Assembly: GCA_963205115.1 (NCBI GenBank)
Contig: CAUJHV010000049.1
Coordinates: 124,001 to 188,000 of the forward strand
From: Pseudomonadota bacterium
GTDB lineage: Bacteria > Pseudomonadota > Gammaproteobacteria > Burkholderiales > Burkholderiaceae_C
Reading direction: 5' to 3'
DNA: 64,000 bases
Shown here: positions 26,539 to 35,893 of the stretch, in pieces
Position numbering within the stretch: position 1 is the stretch's first letter
How the letters are laid out: each line of letters opens with the position of its first letter
Made by a program: the position numbers and the translations under genes
Notes under the pieces: model-generated
What the model saw: the letters and a program-made list of their open reading frames with translations, nothing else
Database searches by the model: none
What the model was told of the DNA's origin: nothing

Positions 26539-27171
26539 ATGAAACGATTCCATATCCGTGTGCGCAGCCTGGCGACTGGCGCCGCCGCGCTGGTCGCCGC
26601 GGCCGTGCTTGCCGGCTGCGCAGGGACCGCCCGCCATCCGCTGGCACCGGCCGAGACCGCGGCGGCGGAGCACCGCTACCGCATCGGTCCGCTGGACCAG
26701 CTCAACATCATCGTCTGGCGCAACGCCGAGTTGTCTGCCAACGTCACCGTGCGCCCCGATGGCCGCATTTCGGTGCCGCTCGTCGAAGACGTCATGGCCG
26801 CCGGCAAGAGCCCGGCCGAACTCGCCAAGGAAGTCGAGCAGACGCTGTCGCGTGTGGTCCGCGATCCGGCCGTCACAGTCATCGTCAGCGGCTTCCAGGG
26901 CGTGTACGGCGACCAGATCCGCATCGTGGGCGAAGCCACGCGGCCGCAGTCGGTGCCTTTCCGCCAGAACATGACCATCCTGGACGTGATGATCCAGGCC
27001 GGCGGCCTGACCGACTTTGCCGACGGCAACGCCGCCGTGCTGGTGCGCGGCGCCGAAGCCGGCAAGCAGTACAGCGTGCGCCTGAAGGACCTGCTCAAGC
27101 GGGGCGACATCTCGGCCAATGTGCAGGTGCGCCCGGGCGACATCGTGATCGTTCCGCAGAGCTGGTTCTGA
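26539..27171 (+). CDS. Short Wza-type polysaccharide export lipoprotein
   Basis: 210 residues. A signal peptide ends in the lipobox VLAGC with lipidated Cys27. The polysaccharide-export domain follows (YRIGPLDQLNIIVWRNAELS, TVRPDGRISVPLVEDV) and then one SLBB-like domain (IRIVGEATRPQSVPFRQNMT and onward). It is about half the length of E. coli Wza and lacks the C-terminal membrane helix, as in the PEP-CTERM-associated exporters (TIGR03027, from memory). It should form the periplasmic/outer-membrane exit for the polymer. A good AGGAG site at 26528-26532 sets the start. The 88-base gap before it contains GC-rich inverted repeats that could pause transcription but no clear terminator. Confidence 0.9.
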   Translation: MKRFHIRVRSLATGAAALVAAAVLAGCAGTARHPLAPAETAAAEHRYRIGPLDQLNIIVWRNAELSANVTVRPDGRISVPLVEDVMAAGKSPAELAKEVEQTLSRVVRDPAVTVIVSGFQGVYGDQIRIVGEATRPQSVPFRQNMTILDVMIQAGGLTDFADGNAAVLVRGAEAGKQYSVRLKDLLKRGDISANVQVRPGDIVIVPQSWF

Positions 27172-27381
27172 GCGCGACCTCTGACCTTGCAATTGCGCCG
27201 TGACTTTGTGGACCGCCCCGGCACCCGCTCGCGGGTCGACCCCGCGATGCGGGATCCCCAGCCTGCGTGGCCCCCGTGACACTGACCCGAACACCCGGCG
27301 CTCCCAGGCACCGGCTCCTTCGAAGAAGCGTCTTTCACCTACCGCGGCACGCCCCTCGCGCGCCGGCCTTCCCTTCTGAAC

Positions 27382-28938
27382 ATGAGCTCCATCAAAGACC
27401 AAGTCGGACTGCTGCTGGACGCCACGTGGCGCCACCGCCGCCTCGCGGTGGCCACGGCGTGGACCGTGGGACTGCTGGGCGCCGCGGGCGTGTGGTTCGT
27501 GCCCGAACGCTTCGAGGCCTCGGCCAAGCTGTATGTCGACACGCAGTCGGTCCTCAAGCCGTTGATGAGCGGACTGGCCTTCCAGCCCGACCAGGAACAG
27601 CAGGTGCGCATGCTGGCCAAGACGCTCATCTCGCGCCCGAACGTCGAGAAGCTGGTCTTCGAGAAGGGGATGGGCTTCGACACCTCCGATGCGGCGAATA
27701 CCGAGCTGCTCATCGAGCAGCTGACCCAGAAGATCAAGATGAATCCGCTGGGCGGCGGCAACCTCTATCAGCTCGCTTACCGCGACGTGGACGGAAACCG
27801 CGCGCGCGCCCTGATCGACAAGCTCGTGGGCATGTTCGTCACCACCGGCACGGAGAGCAAACGCCGAGATTCAGCGGATGCCAGCAAGTTCATCACCGCG
27901 CAGATCGCCACCTACGAATCCAAGCTGACCGAAGCCGAAGGCCGCCTGAAGGACTACAAGCTGCGTAATTTCGGCGTATCCGGCACGGGGCCGCAGGACC
28001 ACTTCACGCGCATCTCCACGCTGTCCGAGTCGGTCAGCAAGCTGCAGATCGACCTGTCGGCCGCGACCAATTCGCGCGATGCGCTGCTGCGCGAGCTGAA
28101 GAAGGAAGACCCGCAGCTGCCGCGCGAGGCCCTGATCACCGGAAACGGCACGGGTGCCGGCCCGACCTCCGAGGTCGACGCCCGCCTGGAAGCGCAGCGC
28201 CGTCAGCTCGACGAGTTGCAGCGCCGCTTCACCGATCAGCATCCGGACGTCGCCGCGGCGCGTCGCCTGGTGGCCGAACTCGAGGCCCAGCAGACCCAGG
28301 AACGCGCGCGTCGCGCCAACGTGCTGGGCCCCTCGGGCAGCGCCGCGACCAACCCGGTGTACCAGTCCCTGCGTGTGTCGCTGGCCAAGGCGGAGTCCGA
28401 CGTCGCCACGCTGCGCACGCAGCTGAGCGCGCAGCAGACCTTGCTGGCCAAGGCCCGCGAGACCGCCACGCGCGTGCCGCAGGCGGAAGCCGAACTCGCG
28501 CAGCTCAACCGCGACTACGAAATCATCCGCAAGAACTACGACCAGCTGGTGGCGCGACGCGAATCGGCCGCGCTGGGCGTGAAGCTGGACGAGTCCTCGG
28601 CCATGGCGGAGTTCCGCATCGTCGAGCCGCCGAACGTCTCGCCCAGCCCGGTATTCCCGAGCCGCAAGTTCCTGGCGCTGGCCGTACTGCTGATCAGCCT
28701 GGCCGCCGGGGTCGCGGCAGCGTATGTCAAGTCGATGTTGCGCCCGGTGGTGGGCCGGCTGAGTGAACTCAAGGCCCTGACCGGGCGGCCCGTCCTGGGC
28801 AGCATCTCGGTGGCCATGACGCCGGCTGGGCGTGTGGCCCAGCGCCGCGAGATCCTGCAGCTGGGTGGTGCGACCGGGCTTCTGGTGATTGCCCTGGCCG
28901 TGAATTTCGTAATGACCATTCTGGCGCGCAACGCCTGA
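27382..28938 (+). CDS. Polysaccharide chain-length determinant (Wzz type, XrtA locus family)
   Basis: 518 residues. Membrane helices near residues 21-40 and 430-450 bracket a long periplasmic coiled-coil region rich in Gln/Arg/Glu (about 170-400), the architecture of Wzz/Wzc-like copolymerases that set polymer length with Wzy. A further hydrophobic segment closes the C-terminus. It lacks the kinase domain, which is encoded by the next gene. The fit is to the PEP-CTERM chain-length family (TIGR03007, from memory). A 210-base leader precedes it with two small hairpins: ACCCG with CGGGT at 27223-27236, and CCCGC with GCGGG at 27241-27253. I see no other gene in that gap. The kinase gene follows after 11 bases. 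Confidence 0.9.
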   Translation: MSSIKDQVGLLLDATWRHRRLAVATAWTVGLLGAAGVWFVPERFEASAKLYVDTQSVLKPLMSGLAFQPDQEQQVRMLAKTLISRPNVEKLVFEKGMGFDTSDAANTELLIEQLTQKIKMNPLGGGNLYQLAYRDVDGNRARALIDKLVGMFVTTGTESKRRDSADASKFITAQIATYESKLTEAEGRLKDYKLRNFGVSGTGPQDHFTRISTLSESVSKLQIDLSAATNSRDALLRELKKEDPQLPREALITGNGTGAGPTSEVDARLEAQRRQLDELQRRFTDQHPDVAAARRLVAELEAQQTQERARRANVLGPSGSAATNPVYQSLRVSLAKAESDVATLRTQLSAQQTLLAKARETATRVPQAEAELAQLNRDYEIIRKNYDQLVARRESAALGVKLDESSAMAEFRIVEPPNVSPSPVFPSRKFLALAVLLISLAAGVAAAYVKSMLRPVVGRLSELKALTGRPVLGSISVAMTPAGRVAQRREILQLGGATGLLVIALAVNFVMTILARNA

Positions 28939-28949
28939 CGAGCAACATC

Positions 28950-29948
28950 ATGAGCAGTCTGATCGAACTGGCCGTCAAGCGCCTGCAGGAACTTCGCCGT
29001 GCCGGCATCGAATTGCCGGGCGACGGCTACGCCAACAGCCATTTCGGCCACAGCGTCCTGCCCGATGATCTGGACGACACCATCGTCGAGGCGCGCGCGC
29101 CGATGCCGCAGCCGGCGTCGGGGCGCGTGGCGCAGCAGGCCCCTTCGCGTGCGCCGTCGGCCGAACGCCTGCCCAGCGTGATCGACCCCCCGCTGGTGGC
29201 CGAGGCCCGAGTCATTCACCCGGCACCCGTGCGCCAGCTCGAGGTCGATCTCGCGCGCCTGGCCGGCATGGGCTACCTGGTTCCATCACAGGCCCAATCC
29301 TTGCTTGCGGACCTGCTGCGTGTCATCAAGCGACCGCTGCTGCAGAACATGTACCGCCCGCCCGAACACGGCGGCCCTACGCGGCGCAGCAACGTGGTGG
29401 TGGTGACGAGTGCCGTGCCTGGCGAAGGCAAGACTTTCGTGGCCACCAACCTGGCGATGAGCATCGCCATGGAAATCGACCACGACGCGCTGCTCGTCGA
29501 TGGCGACGTACTGCGGCCTTCGGTCTTCTCGCGCCTGAACCTGGAACCGCAGACAGGCCTGATGGACCTGCTGGTGCACCCCACGCTTCGCACCAGCGAG
29601 CTGCTGGTCGGCACCAATGTGCCCAAGCTCACGCTGCTGTCGGCCGGCACGGCGCAGGACCGCGCCGAAGAGCTGCTGGCCAGCACCGCGATGGACCAGT
29701 TGCTCGACGAGTTGTCCGCTGTCTATTCCGACCGCCTGATCATCATCGACAGCCCCCCGCTGCTCGTGACGACCGAATCGCGTGCGCTGGCCGAGCGGGC
29801 CGGGCAGGTGGTGCTGGTGGTCGAAGCCGACAACACCCCGCGTGAACAGATCTCCCGCGCCTTCGACACCTTGTCGAACTGCCCGATCGTGATGTCGGTG
29901 CTGAACAAGTCGCGGGCCATCGAATCGGACTATGTCTACGGTTACTGA
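28950..29948 (+). CDS. Tyrosine autokinase (BY-kinase), XrtA locus family
   Basis: 332 residues. A variable Pro/Ala-rich N-terminal region (about 1-85) precedes a P-loop ATPase domain with Walker A SAVPGEGKT (Lys161), Walker A' LLVDGDVLRPS and Walker B LIIIDSPP. The tail ends DYVYGY with a short tyrosine cluster for autophosphorylation. Such kinases work with the separate Wzz-like protein to control polymer assembly by cycles of phosphorylation. The arrangement fits the PEP-CTERM tyrosine autokinase family (TIGR03018, from memory). Its last 17 bases overlap the start of the next gene in another frame, which suggests coupled translation. Confidence 0.9.
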   Translation: MSSLIELAVKRLQELRRAGIELPGDGYANSHFGHSVLPDDLDDTIVEARAPMPQPASGRVAQQAPSRAPSAERLPSVIDPPLVAEARVIHPAPVRQLEVDLARLAGMGYLVPSQAQSLLADLLRVIKRPLLQNMYRPPEHGGPTRRSNVVVVTSAVPGEGKTFVATNLAMSIAMEIDHDALLVDGDVLRPSVFSRLNLEPQTGLMDLLVHPTLRTSELLVGTNVPKLTLLSAGTAQDRAEELLASTAMDQLLDELSAVYSDRLIIIDSPPLLVTTESRALAERAGQVVLVVEADNTPREQISRAFDTLSNCPIVMSVLNKSRAIESDYVYGY

Positions 29949-31584
29949 AACCGACTGTGGCGTCCGCCTGGGTGCGGCGGGTCGACGGGCGTGGCCCGGA
30001 TCCGTTGCGGGCGACGACGACCTCGGCAGCCTCGTCGGCAACGGCGCGCTGCGCGCCCCCGCGCTGCAGCTGCTGGGTGCGGCTGTCGGCGGTGCGGCGC
30101 TGCAATTCACGCCGACGGCGGTACAAGCGCAGAAGCTGAAGTTCGACCTGTCCTTTGGCACGCAGGTCGTGGCTTCCACCAACGCGCTGCGCGTGCCGAC
30201 GGGTCGGGCGGACGCGATGGTCGACCTGTTGCCGGGGATGCGTGTCAAGTCGCACAGCAGCCGGCTTCGCCTGGACATGGACCTGTCGGCGGTGGCGCGC
30301 ACCTATGTCCGGGGCACGGACGTCAGTCGCATCGAACCGCAGGCGGACGTCAAGGCCTGGGCCAGTGTCGTGGACGGCTGGGTCACGGTCGACGGCGGCA
30401 TCAGTGTGACCAATGGGTCGACCGATCCGTTCGCCGCAACCCTGGACCGCGGAACGGACCTTGCCGTCGGGTCGAATCGGCGTTACGCCGCCAACTTGAC
30501 CCCGCGTCTGCGCCGCGAGCTGTCGCCCGAGTGGCTGCTGCAGGCCGCCGACGCCCACAGCTGGCAGCGCAGCGACGATCCCACCGAGTCCGTGGGTTCG
30601 CGCGAAACCACGCACTTCGAAGATGGCATGGTGCGGATCGAGCGGCGCCCGCTGCCGCTGGGCCTGTCGGCCGAAGTGCGCCGCCAGCGCCAGTTCAACG
30701 ATGCGGCCCTGCGCGACGGCACGGTCATGGCCATCGATTCGGTGCGCGCCGGTGCCAGCTACCGCGTGACGCCCAACATGGTTGCCGGGGTGGTGGTCGG
30801 TCGCGAGCACAGCAGCTACCTTTCGCGCGACGACCGGGACACCCTCTACGGTCTCAACCTGGAATGGTCCCCGAACGAGCGGACCTGGTTCCGCGGCGCC
30901 GTCGAACAACGCTTCTTCGGCCAGGCTTACGACCTGGCGTTCGGCCACCGTTCGCCGACGCTGGCCGTCAGCGCCACACTGTCGCGCCAGCCGGGCATCG
31001 GCGGCACGTCGTTGGGCGCCGGCGCGGCCGGCGCCAGCGTGGCCGGCCTGCTGGACGGTCTGCTGACGACGCGCATCCCGAACCCCATCGACCGCAGCAC
31101 CGCGGTCAACCGCCTGATCACCGAGCGGGGCCTGCCCAGCAAGCTGTCGCAAGCCACCGAATTCTTCGACCAGACGCCGCAACTCGTGCGCAACGGCGCG
31201 GTCTCGCTGGTATTGCTGGGAGTACGCCACTCCGTGGCGCTCAGCCTGTTCTCCCGGGCTTCCGAAGAGCTTCGGCGGGACGGCGACCTGACGCTCGGCC
31301 TGAGTGCGGGCGACTTCCGTCAGCGTGGAGGCTCTGCCGTGTTGACCCGCCGCCTGAGCCCGACGATGACCTTGAGCCTGGCCCTGGACCGCTCGCAAAC
31401 CAACGGTCTGGGCGTGTCGAGCGGCGACCACACCGATGAATGGCGCGCGCGCAGTGACCTGGGCGTGGCGCTCGGTCCCCGCACGCAACTCACCATCGGC
31501 CTGGGCCGCAGCCTGGTGCGGTCCAACCGCGTCGGCAACTACGACGAAACGCGTGCCCAGGTCGGGCTGATGCAAAACTTTTGA
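29932..31584 (+). CDS. Outer-membrane beta-barrel protein, XrtA/PEP-CTERM locus family
   Basis: 550 residues. After a hydrophobic Ala/Gly-rich N-terminal segment (about 42-66, cleavage plausible after VQA), the protein is a long series of alternating amphipathic strands with aromatic ends. It finishes with phenylalanine (QVGLMQNF), the usual signal for insertion by the BAM complex. It corresponds to the uncharacterised PEP-CTERM-associated barrel (TIGR03016, from memory) that lies between the tyrosine kinase and the secretion ATPase in such loci. A role in secretion of the polymer through the outer membrane is likely because the exporter is the short type. The start overlaps the kinase gene. 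Confidence 0.82.
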   Translation: MSTVTETDCGVRLGAAGRRAWPGSVAGDDDLGSLVGNGALRAPALQLLGAAVGGAALQFTPTAVQAQKLKFDLSFGTQVVASTNALRVPTGRADAMVDLLPGMRVKSHSSRLRLDMDLSAVARTYVRGTDVSRIEPQADVKAWASVVDGWVTVDGGISVTNGSTDPFAATLDRGTDLAVGSNRRYAANLTPRLRRELSPEWLLQAADAHSWQRSDDPTESVGSRETTHFEDGMVRIERRPLPLGLSAEVRRQRQFNDAALRDGTVMAIDSVRAGASYRVTPNMVAGVVVGREHSSYLSRDDRDTLYGLNLEWSPNERTWFRGAVEQRFFGQAYDLAFGHRSPTLAVSATLSRQPGIGGTSLGAGAAGASVAGLLDGLLTTRIPNPIDRSTAVNRLITERGLPSKLSQATEFFDQTPQLVRNGAVSLVLLGVRHSVALSLFSRASEELRRDGDLTLGLSAGDFRQRGGSAVLTRRLSPTMTLSLALDRSQTNGLGVSSGDHTDEWRARSDLGVALGPRTQLTIGLGRSLVRSNRVGNYDETRAQVGLMQNF

Positions 31585-31592
31585 GTGTCGCG

Positions 31593-33902
31593 ATGTACGA
31601 ATCACACTTCGGTCTCAGCGGTCAGCCCTTCCAGCTCAACCCTGATCCGGCCTTCTTCTTCCCCAGCGCCGGCCACGGCAAGGCGCTGTCCTACCTGCGT
31701 TACGGCGCGCAGCAGGGCGAAGGCTTCATCGTCGTCACCGGCGACGTGGGTGCCGGCAAGACCATGGTGGTCGGCACCCTCATGCAGGAGATCGACCCAC
31801 AACAGGTCGTGGTGGCGCTGATCTCCAACACGCAGCTCGAGGCGTCGGATCTGCTGCAGTCCATCCTCACTGCTTTCGGCGCGCCCACCGAAGGCAAGAG
31901 CAAGGCTCGGCTGATCGCGATGCTCGAGGCCTTCCTGACGGCCGTGGTGGCCAGCGGCCGGCGTGCGCTGCTGATCGTCGACGAGGCCCAGAACCTCAGC
32001 CCCCAGGCGTTCGAGGAACTGCGCCTGCTGTCCAACTTCCAGCTCGGCCACCATGGCCTGCTGCAATGCTTCTTGATCGGACAGCCCGGCCTGCGCACGC
32101 ATCTGCAGGCGCCCGCGGCCGAACAACTGCGCCAGCGGGTGCTGGCCTCCTACCACCTGGGGCCGCTGAGCGCCGATGAAACGGCCGACTACGTCCGTCA
32201 CCGCCTGACCCACGCGGGCTGGAGCGGGCGTCCGATGTTCTCTGCGGAAGCGCTGGCGGCGATTCATGTCTATGCCGGCGGCATCCCGCGGCGCATCAAC
32301 ACCCTGTGCAACCGGGTGCTGCTGGCCACCTACCTGGCCGGGTCGAACACGGTCGGCTTGGACGTGGTCGACGAGACCGCGGCCGAGATGCAACTCGAAA
32401 TCGTCGCCAGCCCGGCGCCGACGCCACAGGCAAGCCCGGCCCTCGCCCATGAACCGGCCGTGGCGCCTGTGCCGGTCGTCGAGCCGGCTGCGGTGGCCGT
32501 TCCTGCGATGGAGCCGGGGCACACCGCCGCGATCGAGCGCGGCGAACCTGCGGAACCCGACGCGCGCGCGTCGGCTCCCGCCGCCCTGGCCGCGGCCGCG
32601 GTGCGCGTCGCACCGGTCTCGGAAGCGCCTGCCGCGAATCACACGCCGGCACCCTCGACGCCATCATCCGAGCGCCCGCACAGCTGGGACCAGGGCGTCA
32701 GCCACGTGGGCGCTGAGCGCGCCATGCTGCCGGCCGCCCCCGTGCTGTGCGTAGCCGACGATCCGATGAGCTGGCACAAGCTGCGCAGCCTGGCGGCGCC
32801 CTGGGGGGCTGAGGCTGACCTGCCGCCCATGCTGCTGGTCAATCCCGGTCTGCGCAGCACGCTGCAGCGCAGTTGGCTGGGCCAGGTGCCGACCGACCAC
32901 GAGGTGCCGGAAGTCCATCTGGGCGTCGGCATCGGTCCAGTCGGCCAGACCGATGCGGCCGTGGCCCTGCGCTTCGCAGAGTTGGCCACGGAATCGTGCG
33001 CCGCGGGTGTCGTGTTGGCCGGCACGAGTCATCCCGTTCTGCAGTGCGCCCTGATTGCCCGCGAACTGGGCCTGCCGGTCATCCGCATCGAGGCCGGTGC
33101 GCACCGGGGCGATGTCGAATCCGGCCGCGGTGTCCTGTCCGCGCTGATCGACCGTGCCAGCGACCTGCTGTTCACGGCCAGCGAGTCCGAGTCCCGCGTC
33201 CTGGCCGATGAAGGCTTTGCGGCCAGCCAGCGTGTGATCGCCGGCAGCCTGACGGCGCACGTGCTGCACGAACTTCAGCCGCGCGTGCCAGTGTTCAGTG
33301 AAGTCATGACGCGCCTGGGCGCGCCGCGCAGCTGGCTCACCCGAGCGGCGGTCGGCTTCGGCTTGATCAGCGCGCAGTTCGAGCAAGGCGACGTCAGTCC
33401 GGGCGACGCGCTGCAGTGGCTGATGCTCGCGCGGTACGGCAGCTCGGAACTGCCGCTGCTGTGGCCCGTCAGCGACCGCACGGCCGCAGTGATGAAGGAC
33501 CCGGCCATCCAGATCCATCTCGAGTCCGCCGGCATCGCCGTGGTTCGCGCCGGCGACTATTTCCAGCAGCTCAGCCTGCTGGGCCGCGCGCGTTGCGTCG
33601 TTGCCGGCCCGGCGCGCACGCTGGTCGACGAGGCGGCGGCACACGCCATTCCCAGCATCGTGGTCCAGCTGTATGCGGATGCGCCGGCCACACCGGAAAG
33701 TGGCTTGGTCACACGCGTGGGCCCGAGCGCGGCCCAGTTCAAGGCGGCTGTGCGCTCGGCCTTTCAGATGGTGCGCACCGATCGCACCGTGCCGGACGCC
33801 ACGCAGGACGGCCGGCAGGGGCTGGTCGAGGAACTTGGGCGCTGGCTGCCGCGCCACTTGGCGCCCTTGTCGGTCAAGACGCTCGACGAAGCGGCCGCCT
33901 GA
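31593..33902 (+). CDS. XrtA-type secretion ATPase fused to a WecB-like domain
   Basis: 769 residues, about twice the usual length. Residues 1-270 are the ExeA/GspA-like AAA ATPase of exosortase exopolysaccharide loci: MYESHFGLSGQPFQLNPDPA, Walker A GDVGAGKT (Lys56), Walker B LLIVDEAQ (Asp130-Glu131). Residues about 270-385 are a Pro/Ala/Glu-rich linker. Residues about 385-745 look like a UDP-GlcNAc 2-epimerase (WecB) fold: HPVLQCALIARELGLPVIRI, EAGAHRGD, then LIDRASDLLFTASESE. The equivalents of the substrate-binding loops are altered, so enzyme activity is doubtful; it may bind a UDP-sugar. I chose ATG 31593 because it gives the family start MYESHFGLSG; a TTG four codons earlier is possible. 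The fusion is in one continuous frame with no sign of a frameshift. Confidence 0.85.
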   Translation: MYESHFGLSGQPFQLNPDPAFFFPSAGHGKALSYLRYGAQQGEGFIVVTGDVGAGKTMVVGTLMQEIDPQQVVVALISNTQLEASDLLQSILTAFGAPTEGKSKARLIAMLEAFLTAVVASGRRALLIVDEAQNLSPQAFEELRLLSNFQLGHHGLLQCFLIGQPGLRTHLQAPAAEQLRQRVLASYHLGPLSADETADYVRHRLTHAGWSGRPMFSAEALAAIHVYAGGIPRRINTLCNRVLLATYLAGSNTVGLDVVDETAAEMQLEIVASPAPTPQASPALAHEPAVAPVPVVEPAAVAVPAMEPGHTAAIERGEPAEPDARASAPAALAAAAVRVAPVSEAPAANHTPAPSTPSSERPHSWDQGVSHVGAERAMLPAAPVLCVADDPMSWHKLRSLAAPWGAEADLPPMLLVNPGLRSTLQRSWLGQVPTDHEVPEVHLGVGIGPVGQTDAAVALRFAELATESCAAGVVLAGTSHPVLQCALIARELGLPVIRIEAGAHRGDVESGRGVLSALIDRASDLLFTASESESRVLADEGFAASQRVIAGSLTAHVLHELQPRVPVFSEVMTRLGAPRSWLTRAAVGFGLISAQFEQGDVSPGDALQWLMLARYGSSELPLLWPVSDRTAAVMKDPAIQIHLESAGIAVVRAGDYFQQLSLLGRARCVVAGPARTLVDEAAAHAIPSIVVQLYADAPATPESGLVTRVGPSAAQFKAAVRSAFQMVRTDRTVPDATQDGRQGLVEELGRWLPRHLAPLSVKTLDEAAA

Positions 33903-33937
33903 AGGCCGCCGGCGAGAAACACCTTTCCGACACGACC

Positions 33938-34729
33938 ATGTCCCTGCGCGCACTCGTCCTCATGTACCACGCTGTCCCGACGGACGACCCTGTCGCGGAT
34001 TCGGCCGCCGATCCGCACTACAGCGTGTCGATGACGCGCTTCGTGGCGCAGCTCGACGCCATCGTCGCGCGCGGGCAGCGTCCACGCAGCGTGCGTGACC
34101 TGCAGGCGTCGGGCACGAGCTGGCGCGCACCGGGCCCGGTGGCGCTGACCTTCGATGACGGGCACGCCAGCAACTACGCGGCTTACCTCGAGATCGCCAA
34201 ACGGGGCGGGAGTGCGGATCTTTTCGTCAACCCCAGCACGATCGGCACGCGCGGATTTCTCACCTGGACCCAGCTGCGCGAACTGGCTGCGCTGGGGGCT
34301 TCGATCCAGTCGCATGGCCAACACCACGATTTCCTGGACGACATGCCGCCTGCCGGCGTCTGGGCCGAACTGGTCGATTCGCGCCAGTGCATCGCCGACG
34401 AGATCGGCCGGCCCGCGACGTTCTTCGCACCGCCCAATGGCCGCATGCCCGACGGCTTCGTGCACCGCGCCAAGGCTGCCGGCTACTCGGGCGTTTGTTC
34501 CTCGCGCGTGGGCCTGTGGGACCAGGGCGAAGACGACGAGATTCCGCGCTTTGCCGTGCTGGCCGGCACGTCGCAGGCGCAATTCGACCGTTGGCTGCGG
34601 CGCGAACCGATCAGCATGAACTACAGCCTGGCGCGTGCGGCGGTGCTGCGCAGCGGCAAGCGACTGCTGGGCAATGCCGGCTACCAGCGTGTGCGCAACA
34701 CGCTGCTGCGCGCCCAGTCCCGGAGCTGA
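33938..34729 (+). CDS. Polysaccharide deacetylase (CE4), first copy
   Basis: 263 residues of the NodB/CE4 fold, which removes acetyl groups from N-acetylated sugars using a metal. The motifs are TFDDGHAS with Asp73-Asp74, and the metal-binding pair His126 and His130 in SHGQHH. The downstream PPNGRMPDGF corresponds to the family motif 3. No signal peptide is evident. The start at 33938 is the only ATG that gives the usual LMYHAVP N-terminus. In this operon it could de-N-acetylate repeat units or the finished polymer, as PgaB and BpsB do in other systems; which one is not readable from the sequence. The glycosyltransferase follows after three bases. Confidence 0.87.
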   Translation: MSLRALVLMYHAVPTDDPVADSAADPHYSVSMTRFVAQLDAIVARGQRPRSVRDLQASGTSWRAPGPVALTFDDGHASNYAAYLEIAKRGGSADLFVNPSTIGTRGFLTWTQLRELAALGASIQSHGQHHDFLDDMPPAGVWAELVDSRQCIADEIGRPATFFAPPNGRMPDGFVHRAKAAGYSGVCSSRVGLWDQGEDDEIPRFAVLAGTSQAQFDRWLRREPISMNYSLARAAVLRSGKRLLGNAGYQRVRNTLLRAQSRS

Positions 34730-34732
34730 TGC

Positions 34733-35893
34733 ATGCGCCAGGCCCTGTTCTGGTCGACCCTGCTGTTGCTGGCCTACACCTTCGTGGGCTATCCGGCATG
34801 GATGGCCGTGCGCGCGCGCATGCATCCGCGGCCGGTACGTCGTCGGCCGCACACGCCGACGGTGGCCTTCGTGATCGTCATGCACAACGAATCCGCGCGC
34901 GTGGACGACAAGCTGCGGACCTGCCTGGAGCAGGACTACCCGGCGGATCTGTTGCGCGTCGTGGTGGCCTCGGACGGCTCCACCGACGACACGAATGCGC
35001 GCGTGGCCGGCTGCGGTGACGCGCGCGTGCGGCTGCTGGCGTTCGACCAGCGCCGCGGCAAGGCGGCCTGCCTGAACGACGCGGTGGCCGCCTGCAGCGA
35101 GGACATCATCGTCTTCACCGACGCACGCCAGCGCCTGAACCGCGAAGCCGTGCGCTGCCTGGTCGAGAACCTGGCCGACATGACCGTCGGCGCCGTCAGC
35201 GGCGAGCTGGTCTTCGTCGACGAGAACATGGCCTCGTTCGGCCAGGGCGTGGATGCCTACTGGCGCTACGAGAAGCTGATCCGCAAGAGCGAGGCGGCGG
35301 TGCACTCCGTGCCCGGCGCGACCGGTGCGCTGTATGCGCTGCGCCGTTCGGCCTTCCGGCCCATCGCGCCGCAGACCATCCTGGACGACGTCGCCATTCC
35401 GATGCAGGCCTGCCTGGCCGGGCTGCGCGTGGTGTTCGACGGGCGTGCCATCGCGTACGACCAACCGTCCACGGCCTTGGCCCAGGAGCGGCGCCGCAAG
35501 GTGCGCACGCTGGCCGGCAACTTCCAGATCCTGGCACTGATGCCGGCGCTGCTGGTGCCCTGGCGCAACCCGATCTTCCTGCAGTACCTGTCGCACAAGG
35601 TGCTGCGCCTGGTCGCGCCCTGGGCCATGCTGGCGTTGCTGGGCCTCAATGTGCTGCTGGCGGCGGACTCGGGCTTCTTCCGCGTGCTGCTGGCCCTGCA
35701 GCTGGCGTTCTATGGCCTGGCAGCTGCCGGTTCTTTCTGGCCCGCGCTGAGTGCCTGGAAGCCGGCGCGCGTGGTGCAGGCCTTCGTGGCGCTGAATGCC
35801 TTCGCCGTGCTGGGGCTGGTGGAGTTCCTGGGCAACCGCCAGGCGCACCTGTGGTCTTCGGCCCACGGCGCGGCAGGCAAGGGAGTTCGCTGA
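34733..35893 (+). CDS. Membrane glycosyltransferase family 2
   Basis: 386 residues. One N-terminal membrane helix, a GT2 catalytic domain (VAFVIVMHNESARV, VVASDGSTDDTNARV, FTDARQRL as the metal-binding Asp region, LDDVAIPMQ, QERRRKVRTLAGN in the Q-x-x-R-x position) and three to four C-terminal helices. This layout is that of processive or membrane-bound GT2 enzymes. It should add one sugar of the repeat unit on the cytoplasmic face. It ends in TGATG, its stop overlapping the next start by one base. Confidence 0.88.
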   Translation: MRQALFWSTLLLLAYTFVGYPAWMAVRARMHPRPVRRRPHTPTVAFVIVMHNESARVDDKLRTCLEQDYPADLLRVVVASDGSTDDTNARVAGCGDARVRLLAFDQRRGKAACLNDAVAACSEDIIVFTDARQRLNREAVRCLVENLADMTVGAVSGELVFVDENMASFGQGVDAYWRYEKLIRKSEAAVHSVPGATGALYALRRSAFRPIAPQTILDDVAIPMQACLAGLRVVFDGRAIAYDQPSTALAQERRRKVRTLAGNFQILALMPALLVPWRNPIFLQYLSHKVLRLVAPWAMLALLGLNVLLAADSGFFRVLLALQLAFYGLAAAGSFWPALSAWKPARVVQAFVALNAFAVLGLVEFLGNRQAHLWSSAHGAAGKGVR

